The notes: generated from the sequence alone by a model not told the origin. DNA of 64,000 nt from Kribbella aluminosa (GCF_017876295.1 NZ_JAGINT010000002.1:4030001-4094000), one strand, 5' to 3'. Counted from the stretch's first letter, positions 34,395 through 43,770 are shown. Translations and numbers: made by a program.

Positions 34395-37017
34395 ATGGCG
34401 ACCCGCACGTCTTCCCCGGCGCGGGCGCAGAAGTCGGCAGCCAAACGGCCGAGTACGGCCCGTTCGGCGGCTGGTGGACGCTCCCGTCCGTCCGGCGCCC
34501 AGAAGCGTGGGCAGAGCTCGAAACGCGGTGGAACCTCCGCCGCGCGGACCAGCACGCCCAAGAACAGCGGACCAGGCCCGTTCGCGGCCGCCATGCTGGC
34601 TCTCGGCCGTGGAGTGGTCAAGGTCTGGATCGGCATCGCGCACCTGCTCGGCAGCATGGTGCGGGGGATCGGCCACAGCGCCCGCGACCTGGAGCCTGAG
34701 CACCGCCGTGACGGTGCCGGCCTGTTCCTGATCGGCCTGGCGGTCGTCGTGGCCGCCGCGATCTGGTGGGACCTGCCGGGATCGGTCGGCGACGGCGTAC
34801 GGACGGTCGTCGGCGGCAGCATCGGCATGCTCGGCTGGGCACTGCCGCTGATGCTGGTGGTGATCGCTGTCCGCACCCTGCGGCACCCGGACCGCAACGG
34901 CCCCGGCCGGACGGCAGGTGATCGGCTGGACGGCGATCTGCCTCGGTGTGCTCGGCCTGATCCACATCGCCAACGGCCTGCCCCGGCCGAACAACCCGGC
35001 CGACGGCCCGCTGCGCGACGCCGGCGGCGCGATCGGCTACTTCATCTCGTCGTTCCTGTCCGACCTGCTCACCCAGTACGTCGCCGCGCCGCTCCTGGTG
35101 CTGCTGTCGATCTTCGGCGCGCTGGTCGTCACCGGGACACCGGTGTACGCGATCCCGCTGCGGTTCCGCGCGGCGTTCGACGTACTGATGGGCCGGACCG
35201 AGCTGCCCGCGGACGCGCCGTCCGTGCAGGGCGCGCCGACCGACGACACCGTCCGGCTGACCCGTAAGCAGCGCCGCGCGAAGGCGGAGCTCGAGGACGA
35301 CAACGACCCGACGGTCAAGCCGTACGACTCGCCGGTGCTGAAGGACGAGCCGAAACGCGGACGCAAGGCGAAGGCCAAGCCGATCGCGGAGGAGGAGCCG
35401 TACGACGTCGACGAGGCTGCTGCCGCCTTCGTCCCGGCGTCCGGGCCCGCGTTCGAGCCCCCGGCGCCGAGCAAGCAGCCCGAGCCGGCGCCCGAGCCGC
35501 CGCCGCACACCCCGCTGCCGCAGCGCGTCGAACAGCTCAGCCTGTCCGGCGACATCACGTACACGCTTCCGGACGGGCAGATGCTCAAGCCCGGCTCGGT
35601 GCACAAGCCCCGCACCAAGGCGTCCGACCAGGTCGTCGACCGGCTGACCGAGGTCTTCGACCAGTTCGGTATCGACGCCCAGGTCACCGGCTACACCCGC
35701 GGCCCGACAGTCACCCGGTACGAGGTCGAGCTCGGTTCGGCGGTGAAGGTCGAGAAGGTCACCGCGCTGTCGAAGAACATCGCCTACGCGGTGGCGTCGG
35801 CCGACGTACGGATCCTGTCGCCGATCCCGGGCAAGTCCGCGATCGGTATCGAGATCCCGAACACCGACAAGGAGACCGTCAGCCTCGGCGACGTGGTCCG
35901 GTCGGCGACCGCCCGCAACGACCACCACCCGATGGTGGCCGGCCTGGGCAAGGACGTCGAGGGCGGGTTCGTGGTCGCGAACATGGCGAAGATGCCGCAC
36001 CTGCTGGTCGCCGGTGCCACCGGCTCCGGAAAGTCGTCGTTCGTCAACTCGCTGATCACCTCGGTCCTGATGCGCGCCACGCCCGACGAGGTGCGGATGA
36101 TCCTGGTCGACCCGAAGCGGGTCGAGCTGAACAACTACGAGGGCATCCCGCACCTGATCACGCCGATCATCACCAACGCCAAGAAGGCCGCCGAGGCGCT
36201 GCAGTGGGTCGTCCGCGAGATGGACATGCGGTACGACGACCTCGCCGCGTTCGGGTTCCGGCACGTCGACGACTTCAACAAGGCGGTCCGCGGCGGCAAG
36301 GTGAAGCCGCCGCCGGGCTCCGAGCGGGTGCTGACGCCGTACCCGTACCTGCTGGTGATCGTCGATGAGCTCGCCGACCTGATGATGGTCGCGCCGCGCG
36401 ACGTCGAGGACTCGATCGTCCGGATCACCCAGCTGGCCCGGGCCGCCGGTATCCACCTGGTGCTCGCCACCCAGCGGCCGTCGGTGGACGTCGTCACCGG
36501 TCTGATCAAGGCGAACGTGCCGTCCCGGCTGGCGTTCGCGACCTCGTCGCTGGCCGACAGCCGGGTCATCCTCGACCAGCCCGGTGCGGAGAAGCTGGTC
36601 GGTCAGGGTGACGGGCTGTTCCTGCCGATGGGTGCCAGCAAGCCGATGCGTATCCAGGGCGCCTGGGTCACCGAGAACGAGATCCGCGGCGTCGTCGAGC
36701 ACTGCAGGGAGCAGCTGCAGCCGACGTACCGCGAGGACGTCACGGTGGCGCCGGGCCCGAGCAAGGACCTGGACGACGAGATCGGCGACGACCTCGACCT
36801 CGTCGTACAGGCGGCGGAGCTGATCGTTTCCACCCAGTTCGGCTCGACGTCGATGCTGCAGCGTAAGCTCCGCGTCGGTTTCGCCAAGGCCGGCCGGCTG
36901 ATGGACATCCTGGAGAGCCGCGGCGTCGTCGGTCCCAGTGAAGGTTCCAAGGCCAGGGACGTCCTGGTCAAACCCGACGATCTAGAGGACTTCATCAGCA
37001 CCCTCCGAGGAGAGTGA
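34395..37017 (+). pseudogene. ftsK: DNA translocase FtsK, reading frame broken by a +1 shift
   Basis: Septal DNA pump that clears chromosomes during division. About 873 residues when repaired. The N-terminal frame carries a basic head, then membrane helices (LFLIGLAVVVAAAIWWDLPG). After RHPDRNG the sequence continues in the +1 frame (PAGRQVIGWTAICLGVLGL) with more helices and a Pro-rich linker. The motor follows: Walker A GATGSGKSS, Walker B LLVIVDELADLMM, and the gamma winged helix (SMLQRKLRVGFAKAGRLMD). Deleting one C from CCCC at 34901-34904 joins the frames precisely. FtsK is normally needed, so I read this as a sequence error. ATG 34395 has TAGCCT ending 7 nt before it (leaderless pattern). 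Confidence 0.88.
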
Positions 37018-37021
37018 GACC

Positions 37022-37588
37022 GTGACCGCCGCGAGCGCACTGCCCAGGCAGGACCGATTCGACGCGAACCCAGGGCCGATGCCGTTCACCGTTCGGGCCT
37101 CCCAGAAGGTGCACGGCGGCCTCGCCGTCGGCGCCGCGCTGGTCGCGCTCGGCTTCGCGGCGTCCGGCTCGACCAGCCCGACCGGCATCCTGCGCTGGAT
37201 CGTCGCGGCCGCGTTCGCCGTCCTCGCCGTGGTGTGCGCCCGCGTGCTCACAGTCGGGGAGATGCTCGTCGCCGACGACGTCGGCATCCGGCTGCGCATC
37301 GGGCACGAGTGGGTGGGTACCCGGTGGGAGGACATCGAAGAGGTGACGGTGCTGCAGCGGCGGCATCCGCTCGACGACGGGCGGATCGCCGTACATCTGC
37401 AGGATCCCGGGCCGATCCTCGGTGCACTGCCGAGTTCGACCCGCAAGACAACTGATGCGAACCGCCGACTGACGGGGTCGTCACTCGCGATACCGTTCGG
37501 GTTGACGGCTCGTCCGTCGAACGGGGAAGTGGTGCAGGCGCTGCACATGCTGGCCGACGCCAGGTGTCCGGTGAGGGAACAACTCTGA
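37022..37588 (+). CDS. PH-domain-like small membrane protein
   Basis: 188 residues. Two helices at about 33-72 (VHGGLAVGAALVALGFAASG and IVAAAFAVLAVVCARVL) are followed by a bacterial PH-like domain: VGEMLVADDVGIRLRIGHEWVG, RWEDIEEVTVLQRR, reminiscent of bPH_6. The GTG start is 4 nt after the ftsK stop with AGGAGAG upstream, so it is co-expressed. Function unknown. Confidence 0.82.
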   Translation: MTAASALPRQDRFDANPGPMPFTVRASQKVHGGLAVGAALVALGFAASGSTSPTGILRWIVAAAFAVLAVVCARVLTVGEMLVADDVGIRLRIGHEWVGTRWEDIEEVTVLQRRHPLDDGRIAVHLQDPGPILGALPSSTRKTTDANRRLTGSSLAIPFGLTARPSNGEVVQALHMLADARCPVREQL

Positions 37589-37697
37589 CTCGTCCGTGAC
37601 CCCGTCGTACCAAGGCCGTTGACATGTTGTTCAGAGGAATGCCGACGGTTCATCTGCCGATGACCTGCAGCGCGGAGAAGGAGAGGACGGTGGGGAC

Positions 37698-38465
37698 GTG
37701 AGCATCGGCAGCGAGCTCACGGCGGCCCGCGAACGGGCCGACATGACGATCGAGCAGCTGAGCGCCGCGACCCGGATCAGAACCGGGTTGCTGATCGCCA
37801 TGGAGGCCGACGACTTCTCCCGGTGCGGCGGGAACTTCTACGCCCGCGGGCACATCCGGGCGATCGCCCGGGTGGTGAAGGCCGACCCCGCCCCGCTGCT
37901 CGCCACCTTCGACGCCGAACACGCCGTCGAGGACGAGAAGTCGCGCCGCGAGGAACGCGCCGCGGTGAAGAGCCCGACGCTGCGCCCGGCACGACCGCGG
38001 TGGGCCCTGGTGGTCGGCGCGATCCTGGTGATCCTGATGGGCTGGGGGATGGTGCGGCTGTTCACGCTGCCCAGCGACATCGAGGCGAACGCGTCCAAGA
38101 CCGCGACCACCTCCGCCACCGTCACCACACCGGCCCCGACGCCGACCGGCGCGCCGTCGGGCCGGCCGACCGCACAGCCGACGAAGAAACCGGCCAGCCC
38201 GAAGCCGCCGGTCCTGAAGACCGAGCTGACCATGACCGCGAAGGGCAACGGCACCTACCTGACGGTCCTCGACCGGACGGACCGCAAGATCTTCCAGGGC
38301 CGCCTCACTCCCGGCATAGCCCAGTCCGTCACCAGCGCCGGCGACATCCGCGTCCAGGTCGGCAACCCCACCAACCTCGTCGTAGTACTCAACGGCAAAC
38401 GCGTCCCCACCAACCTCACCAAGTTCACCGCCCACCCCAATGGCACCCTCACCAAGTCCGCCTAG
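37698..38465 (+). CDS. RodZ-like HTH membrane protein (HTH_25 / DUF4115)
   Basis: 255 residues. An N-terminal helix-turn-helix (SIGSELTAARERADMTIEQL, ATRIRTGLLIAMEADDF, residues 1-75) is followed by a single membrane helix near 112-130. A Thr/Pro/Ala-rich linker and a C-terminal beta domain of the DUF4115 kind (residues 175-255) come next. RodZ anchors the cell-shape machinery in rods. In actinobacteria without MreB the role is uncertain, though it often lies near ftsK and rimO as here. The GTG start follows GGAGAGGACGG. Confidence 0.87.
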   Translation: MSIGSELTAARERADMTIEQLSAATRIRTGLLIAMEADDFSRCGGNFYARGHIRAIARVVKADPAPLLATFDAEHAVEDEKSRREERAAVKSPTLRPARPRWALVVGAILVILMGWGMVRLFTLPSDIEANASKTATTSATVTTPAPTPTGAPSGRPTAQPTKKPASPKPPVLKTELTMTAKGNGTYLTVLDRTDRKIFQGRLTPGIAQSVTSAGDIRVQVGNPTNLVVVLNGKRVPTNLTKFTAHPNGTLTKSA

Positions 38466-38616
38466 GTAGCGACGCTGGCCTCGTCGGGGTGGTGTGGGGG
38501 TGTGGGGTGGTGTGGTGTGGTGTTTGGTTCGGGTGGTCCTGCTTGGCCGAAACACTGGGTCCGGGTGTTGCTGTTGAGTTAGGTGCGGACGTGTACGGCG
38601 CGTCATACTCGTGGGG

Positions 38617-40548
38617 ATGACTACGCCACCCACCACCGTCGCCCTGGTCACGCTGGGCTGTGCCCGCAACGATGTCGACTCCGAGGAACTGGCCGGCCGG
38701 CTCGAAGCCGGCGGTTTCCGCCTCGTCGACGACGCCGCCGAGGCGGACACGGTGGTGGTGAACACCTGCGGCTTCGTCGAGGCCGCCAAGAAGGACTCCG
38801 TCGACACTCTCCTGGCCGCCGCCGACTACAAGGACTCCGGCCGTACCCAGGCGGTAGTCGCCGTCGGTTGCCTCGCCGAGCGCTACGGCGAACAACTCGC
38901 CGAAGCCCTCCCGGAAACCGACGCCGTCCTCAGCTTCGACGACTACACCGACATCTCGGACCGCCTCCGCTCCATCCTCGCCGGCACCAAACACCAGTCC
39001 CACGTCCCCCACGACCGCCGCAAACTCCTCCCCCTGGCCCCCGCGGACCGCCACACCGCCCCCGCCGTCTCCCTCCCCGGCCACGGCGACCCAGCGACCG
39101 CCCGCACCGCGGACGCCACAGCCACCACCGCCACGACTGCCGCCACTACCGCGAAGGCCAACGGGACGACTGCGAGTGCGGCCACTACCGCGGAGACCAT
39201 CGCGACGACTGCGAGTGCCGCTGACTCCGGCGGTCCCGCCTCGGCCGTCGGCACCACGGGGACCACCAGCGGCGTCGGCCGGGGGGATCACATCCCCGAC
39301 GTACTCCGGCCGGCCGGCTCGCCCGCTCCCGCGGAGCTCAAGGGACGCTTCGTCACGGGCGCTCCGGAGGAGCTGAAGATCGACGCCCCGGACCTCGCCA
39401 CCGCACCCGCGAGCGGCCCCCGCATCATGCGCCGCCGCCTCGACGGCGGACCGATGGCTCCACTGAAGCTCGCCTCCGGCTGCGACCGCCGCTGTGCGTT
39501 CTGCGCCATCCCGATGTTCCGCGGCGCCTTCATGTCCCGCCGCCCCGCCGAGGTGCTGCGCGAAGCCGAGTGGCTCGCCGACAACGGCGTCCGCGAACTC
39601 TTCCTGGTCTCCGAGAACTCCACCTCCTACGGCAAGGACCTCGGCGACCTCCGCCTCCTCGAAACCCTGGTCGGCGAGATCGCCAAGGTCCCGGGCATCA
39701 CCCGCGTCCGCGTCTCCTACCTCCAGCCCGCCGAGATGCGCCCCACCCTGATGAGCGCGATGACCGCCACCCCCGGCGTCGTTCCGTACTTCGACCTGTC
39801 GTTCCAGCACGCCTCCGGCCCGCTCCTGCGCCGGATGCGCCGCTTCGGCGACGCCGAACGCTTCCTCGAACTCATCGCCCAGGTCCGCGCCGCCGCCCCC
39901 ACCGCCGGCATCCGGAGCAACGTCATCGTCGGCTTCCCCGGCGAGACCGAAGACGACGTCGACATCCTCTGCGACTTCCTCTCCCGCGCAGGCCTGGACG
40001 CGATCGGCGTCTTTGGCTACTCCGACGAGGACGGCACCGAGGCCGAGACGTACGACGGCAAACTCGACGAGGACACCATCGCCGCCCGCCTGGACCGCGT
40101 CACCCGACTCGCCGAGGACCTCACCTCGGCCCGAGCCGAATCCCGCATCGGCGAACTCCTCGAAGTAATCGTCGAATCCCTCGACCCCACCGACACCCTC
40201 GACCCCACCGACACCCTCGACCCCACCGACACCCTCGCCGCCGCCCAGAACACAGCAGACCTGCACGAGGACACACCGGTCGCCGACCAGACTCCCGCGT
40301 CGCCGTCCGCCGGACAGGTGGCAGCGGAGACTCCCTCGGCTTCCTCCGGGATCGCCGAGGGGCGGGCTGCGCATCAGGGCCCCGAGGTGGACGGCGTCAC
40401 CACGGTGACCGGACTCCCGGAGGGTGTCCGGGTGGGAGATCTGGTGTCCGCGAAGGTGGTGGCGAGCGACGGCGTCGACCTGATCGCCGAGTTCGCGGCA
40501 CTCGTGAGCACGCCAGACACCCGCCCGGCAGTTAACCTGACCGCGTGA
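38617..40548 (+). CDS. rimO: Ribosomal protein S12 methylthiotransferase RimO, with large low-complexity insertions
   Basis: Radical-SAM enzyme that methylthiolates an aspartate of S12. The UPF0004 domain keeps its three cysteines (TLGCARND, NTCGF, VGCLAERYG), the radical SAM site is C289-x3-C293-x2-C296 (CDRRCAFC), and a TRAM domain ends the protein. At 643 residues it is about 150 longer than usual. The extra length is an Ala/Thr-rich segment at about 147-225, between the first two domains, and a second at about 518-595 that includes an 18-bp tandem repeat coding DPTDTL three times. ATG 38617 is chosen over GTG 38611. Its stop overlaps the pgsA start (GTGA). Confidence 0.95.
   Translation: MTTPPTTVALVTLGCARNDVDSEELAGRLEAGGFRLVDDAAEADTVVVNTCGFVEAAKKDSVDTLLAAADYKDSGRTQAVVAVGCLAERYGEQLAEALPETDAVLSFDDYTDISDRLRSILAGTKHQSHVPHDRRKLLPLAPADRHTAPAVSLPGHGDPATARTADATATTATTAATTAKANGTTASAATTAETIATTASAADSGGPASAVGTTGTTSGVGRGDHIPDVLRPAGSPAPAELKGRFVTGAPEELKIDAPDLATAPASGPRIMRRRLDGGPMAPLKLASGCDRRCAFCAIPMFRGAFMSRRPAEVLREAEWLADNGVRELFLVSENSTSYGKDLGDLRLLETLVGEIAKVPGITRVRVSYLQPAEMRPTLMSAMTATPGVVPYFDLSFQHASGPLLRRMRRFGDAERFLELIAQVRAAAPTAGIRSNVIVGFPGETEDDVDILCDFLSRAGLDAIGVFGYSDEDGTEAETYDGKLDEDTIAARLDRVTRLAEDLTSARAESRIGELLEVIVESLDPTDTLDPTDTLDPTDTLAAAQNTADLHEDTPVADQTPASPSAGQVAAETPSASSGIAEGRAAHQGPEVDGVTTVTGLPEGVRVGDLVSAKVVASDGVDLIAEFAALVSTPDTRPAVNLTA
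40185..40238 (+). repeat. 18-bp tandem repeat inside rimO
   Basis: Three head-to-tail copies of CTCGACCCCACCGACACC code for the hexapeptide Leu-Asp-Pro-Thr-Asp-Thr. They lie in the linker between the radical SAM and TRAM domains. The identical copies suggest recent slippage. Confidence 0.8.
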
Positions 40549-41168
40549 CCAACCCGCCTTCGAACTCGGCGCCGCGCGCAGCCGGCGGACAACTCCACGC
40601 GCCCAGCGCCTGGAACGTGCCGAACGCGCTCACCGTGCTGCGGCTGGTCCTGGTGCCGCTGTTCGTCTGGCTCCTGCTCCGGGACGGCGGCCACGCGGCC
40701 GGCGACCGCCTGCTCGCCACCGCAGCGTTCGTGGTCGCGATCGTCACCGACCGCTTCGACGGTGACATCGCCCGCCGCTGGAATCTGGTCACGAACTTCG
40801 GCAAGATCGCCGACCCGATCGCCGACAAGGCCCTCACCGGAGCCGCCTTCCTCGGCCTCTCGTACCTGGGTGAACTCCCGTGGTGGGTGACCATCCTGGT
40901 CATGGTCCGCGAATGGGGCGTGACCGCCCTCCGCTTCTGGGTCATCCGCCACGGCGTCATGCCCGCCAGCCGAGGCGGCAAACTCAAAACCGTCCTCCAA
41001 GCGATCGCCCTCGGCCTCTACCTCCTCCCGTGGCAACACCTCGCGATCGTCCACTGGCCGGCCGTCGCCATCATGACCGCCGCCGTCCTGGTAACGGTCG
41101 TCACCGGCATCGACTACCTCTCCCGAGCTCTCCACCTCCGCGCCGCCGCCAAACGCCCCCTCCCATAA
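40545..41168 (+). CDS. pgsA: CDP-diacylglycerol--glycerol-3-phosphate 3-phosphatidyltransferase
   Basis: Integral membrane enzyme making phosphatidylglycerol phosphate, or a related CDP-alcohol transferase, 207 residues. The CDP-OH signature is complete: D-x2-DG-x2-AR-x8-G-x3-D-x3-D reads as DRFDGDIARR followed by GKIADPIADK. N-terminal WNVPNALTVLRLVLVPLF is typical of PgsA. GTG 40545 overlaps the rimO stop. A TAACCT box also ends 6 nt before it, so it may have a second, leaderless start inside rimO. It could also be the phosphatidylinositol-phosphate synthase type, but that class has other flanking residues. Confidence 0.9.
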   Translation: MTNPPSNSAPRAAGGQLHAPSAWNVPNALTVLRLVLVPLFVWLLLRDGGHAAGDRLLATAAFVVAIVTDRFDGDIARRWNLVTNFGKIADPIADKALTGAAFLGLSYLGELPWWVTILVMVREWGVTALRFWVIRHGVMPASRGGKLKTVLQAIALGLYLLPWQHLAIVHWPAVAIMTAAVLVTVVTGIDYLSRALHLRAAAKRPLP

Positions 41169-41378
41169 CCCACCAGCCCACCTACCCCGCCCGGCCGCCA
41201 ATCCCGCCAGCTCCGTTGCCCTGCCAGCTCGGTTGACGGGCCGGCCGTCTAATCCGCCAGCTTGTTAACTCGGCCGGGGCTCGTCGAACTCGCTGGCTCG
41301 GCCAACGGTGTCACCAGCCGCTCGAGGGGACGCTGGTCCTTCGCGGTGACAGCGGCCCGTCGCGGTGACCAGTTGTTG

Positions 41379-42593
41379 TTAGCGGTCTGCTGGGGACGAT
41401 GTGCCTGCGAGCCAGGCGAGCATCTCGCCCCGTAGCCAGCACCGTCCGACCCCCGTCGCGTGCAGCGACGAATGCTCGAACACGCTCACCCCGAGAATGC
41501 TGTGCCCCGAAGCCCGCCGATCGCCGTACGTCGGAACCCCCGGCGCCACCCCAACCCCCTCCACCGACACCCACGCCACCGTTCGCCGTGTGGCCGCCTC
41601 GTCGAGCCGCTGCAGAAACCGCAACCGCTCCTCAAGATCCAAACTCGACAACACCCAGGTCGTCATCACCACCGGCAGCACGCCGTCCGGCACCCGCGCA
41701 ATCGCCTCCGGCAGTACGTCGAGAACCGCACCCGGCACCATCACCGGCGGATCCGCCGCCGCCAACGCCAACTCGGCCTCGAGTCGCGCCAACCGCTCGA
41801 CCTGATCCGGCGGCACACAAGCCCGCAACCACCGCGCCTCATCCGCGTCGGTGACATCAACCAGCTCATCACCAACCGCAACCCGAGCCATCACCTCCGG
41901 CATAGCCGTCGACGGCAGCAGCCCGCCCCTAACCACCGAAGCCGAAGCCTGCACTCCAGAACCCGCGTCACCGAACAACTGCCCGTTCCCGTACGAGATC
42001 CCGACTCGATCGACCACCAAGTTCAGCCCAGCCGACCGCCCAACATCGATCAACCCAACCGCACCCGCCCCGACTCGCCGCGCAACTTCGGCAACCGCCG
42101 GGTACAACACGGCATGCCGCCCACCCTCATCCCCCCGGACCTTCCGCCCCACCAACCGCTCCAGAACCAATTCCGCCATCCCGACCATCACCTCAACCGC
42201 CGCCTCCCCAACCGATCTCCCACCAGCACCGCGCCCCCTGCCGCGTGGACCCGTGACGGCGGCGCCGGAGACCCCGGTGCTGGTGGTGCTCTCGGTGCCA
42301 GGGGTCGGGTCAGGCGCGGCGGGCGGGGCCGTGAATGCGGAGGCGAGAGCAGGGGCTTGGCCTGCGAGCGCGACGTCGTGCAGAGCGGCAAGCACCAGCG
42401 TTGGGTTGCGTCGGCGGGCTGGTGCGGTCTCGATCACGCGCAGGGCTTCTTCGGAACTGCTCAGCGCGATCGCGATCTGCCCGTACAGAGGCGAGCCCTT
42501 CGCCTTCTCGGACTCGCCGAATCGGCGGTACACCTCGGCGAGCGCTCGCCCGCGCCCGCGAGCGCCTGCGGTCCCATCACTCGGCCCTGGCAT
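41379..42593 (-). CDS. DUF2332 family protein
   Basis: 404 residues, soluble. The DUF2332 pattern includes LAEVYRRFGESEKAKGSPLYG at the start, then the central VGLIDVGRSAGLNLVVDR and the C-terminal ARWLRACVPPDQVERLARLEAEL. The GRSAGLNL segment recalls a nucleotide or SAM-binding loop, but no activity is established. A Gly/Arg-rich stretch interrupts residues 85-125. ATG 42593 has TAGACT ending 6 nt upstream (42600-42605, minus strand). That box overlaps the target-site copy of the MITE-like element next to it. Confidence 0.83.
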   Translation of the reverse strand: MPGPSDGTAGARGRGRALAEVYRRFGESEKAKGSPLYGQIAIALSSSEEALRVIETAPARRRNPTLVLAALHDVALAGQAPALASAFTAPPAAPDPTPGTESTTSTGVSGAAVTGPRGRGRGAGGRSVGEAAVEVMVGMAELVLERLVGRKVRGDEGGRHAVLYPAVAEVARRVGAGAVGLIDVGRSAGLNLVVDRVGISYGNGQLFGDAGSGVQASASVVRGGLLPSTAMPEVMARVAVGDELVDVTDADEARWLRACVPPDQVERLARLEAELALAAADPPVMVPGAVLDVLPEAIARVPDGVLPVVMTTWVLSSLDLEERLRFLQRLDEAATRRTVAWVSVEGVGVAPGVPTYGDRRASGHSILGVSVFEHSSLHATGVGRCWLRGEMLAWLAGTSSPADR

Positions 42594-42606
42594 TCAGCGA
42601 GTCTAG

Positions 42607-42708
42607 GTCCTGTTTGGTAATCCAGCGCCTACTGCGGGGCACTCGGCACGGCACCTCGGCACCGCACCGAGCACGTCCTCGCTATAGCGCTGGATTACCA
42701 GACAGGAC
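42607..42708. mobile_element. 102-bp MITE-like element with CTAG target duplication
   Basis: 22-bp terminal inverted repeats, GTCCTGTTTGGTAATCCAGC (plus GC) at the left and the complement of GTCCTGTCTGGTAATCCAGC (plus GC) at the right, differ at one base. CTAG flanks both ends (42603-42606 and 42709-42712), a likely 4-bp target duplication. The interior is a further imperfect palindrome and codes nothing. YTAR-type 4-bp duplications are typical of IS5-group elements, so this may be a non-autonomous relative; that link is inference. Confidence 0.75.
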
Positions 42709-42821
42709 CTAGTCACGCCCCACCCGAAGGCCGGGTATGGGTATGGCGAGAAGGCTGGTGGTGCATGGTCGTCAGGTCCTGGTGTTGAGTACGGGTACGG
42801 GTTGCGACGTGGAGGTGGCGG

Positions 42822-43316
42822 GTGGCTGAGGACGGGGTCGAAGCGGCGGTCGGTCGATTGGTGCAGCTGTTGCTGGAGCGTCGCGTGACGCTGGCCACGG
42901 CTGAGTCGTTGACCGGGGGGATGGTCGGTGCGGTTCTTACGGATGTGCCGGGAGTGTCGGCTGTGTATCGGGGTGGCCTGGTGGTTTACGCGACCGACCT
43001 CAAGGCCAAGCTCGCTGGTGTGCCGGACGAGCTGCTGGCCGCTGTGGGGCCGGTCCACCCGGACACGGCTGCCGCATTGGCCAGCGGTGTGCGGGAGCGT
43101 CTGGAGGCGGACTACGGCCTCGCCACGACCGGTGTGGCCGGACCCGAACCTCAGGCGGGTATCGCGGCGGGGACGGTGTACGTCGCGGCGGCCGGACCGC
43201 GCTCCGTACAGGTGCGGAAACTCCAGCTGTCCGGGGACCGGTCAGCTGTCCGGCGGGGGAGCGTCCAGGCCGTCCTGGAACTGGGCGCAGAAGTTGTGGC
43301 GGAAGAACTCGACTGA
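42822..43316 (+). CDS. cinA: CinA-family nicotinamide-nucleotide amidohydrolase (PncC)
   Basis: 164 residues, the C-terminal CinA/PncC domain alone. It converts nicotinamide mononucleotide to nicotinate mononucleotide in pyridine nucleotide salvage. The motifs LATAESLTGGMVGAVLTDVPG, YRGGLVVYATDLKAKL and GVAGPEPQAG(I)AAGTVYVA are all intact. GTG 42822 follows GGAGG. It lies between pgsA and clgR, the usual actinobacterial order. Confidence 0.93.
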   Translation: MAEDGVEAAVGRLVQLLLERRVTLATAESLTGGMVGAVLTDVPGVSAVYRGGLVVYATDLKAKLAGVPDELLAAVGPVHPDTAAALASGVRERLEADYGLATTGVAGPEPQAGIAAGTVYVAAAGPRSVQVRKLQLSGDRSAVRRGSVQAVLELGAEVVAEELD

Positions 43317-43479
43317 ACGGGGTGTTAGGACCAGCATGGTGACAGGTAAGGCAGACTTGCGCGGCGCACCGAAGGTGGACATTGCGAGAGGTAGTGACCC
43401 AGCAACAGGTACCGTTGGTTCCTACGGTCGCGCTACCGTGCGAGTAGATGCGGCCGGACAGGCGGAAGGGAGAAACCTC

Positions 43480-43770
43480 ATGGTGCTGGTTCGTGGCCTG
43501 CTGGGCGACGTGCTGCGGCGTAAGCGGCTGCGCCAGGGGCGCACTCTGCGCGAGGTATCCGCCGACGCCCGCGTGAGTCTCGGCTACCTGTCGGAGGTCG
43601 AGCGCGGCCAGAAGGAAGCCTCCAGCGAGCTGCTGGCGGCGATCTGCACGGCACTCGACGTGCCGTTGTCGAGGGTCTTCGCCGAGGTGAGCGAGGATCT
43701 GGCCCGCGAAGAGGCGCTCGTGCTGGCGCACCCGGCGATCGAGCCGGAGGTCGTGGCCTCGGCCGCTTGA
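43480..43770 (+). CDS. clgR: ClgR-type XRE transcriptional regulator
   Basis: 96 residues, mostly one helix-turn-helix domain: VLVRGLLGDVLRRKRLRQGR, TLREVSADARVSLGYLSEVE, RGQKEASSELLAAICTAL. This is the pattern of ClgR, activator of the clpP and clpC protease genes and itself a Clp substrate. The C-terminal AASAA-like tail (VVASAA) fits a degradation signal. ATG 43480 has AAGGGAG 7 nt upstream. An upstream in-frame ATG at 43336 would add 48 residues of promoter-like sequence and is rejected. It comes after cinA as in other actinobacteria. Confidence 0.92.
   Translation: MVLVRGLLGDVLRRKRLRQGRTLREVSADARVSLGYLSEVERGQKEASSELLAAICTALDVPLSRVFAEVSEDLAREEALVLAHPAIEPEVVASAA

Noticed and set aside
42335..42712. 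Frames across the DUF2332 gene and the MITE-like element
   Set aside because: Shadow frames; the element codes nothing.
43381..43450. Possible ClgR autoregulatory box (CGC...GCG) upstream of clgR
   Set aside because: The spacing between CGC and GCG is 6 nt where I expect 5; too weak to call.
43336..43479. 48-residue N-terminal extension of ClgR
   Set aside because: ATG 43480 has a proper ribosome site and the family begins there; the added residues are promoter-like sequence.
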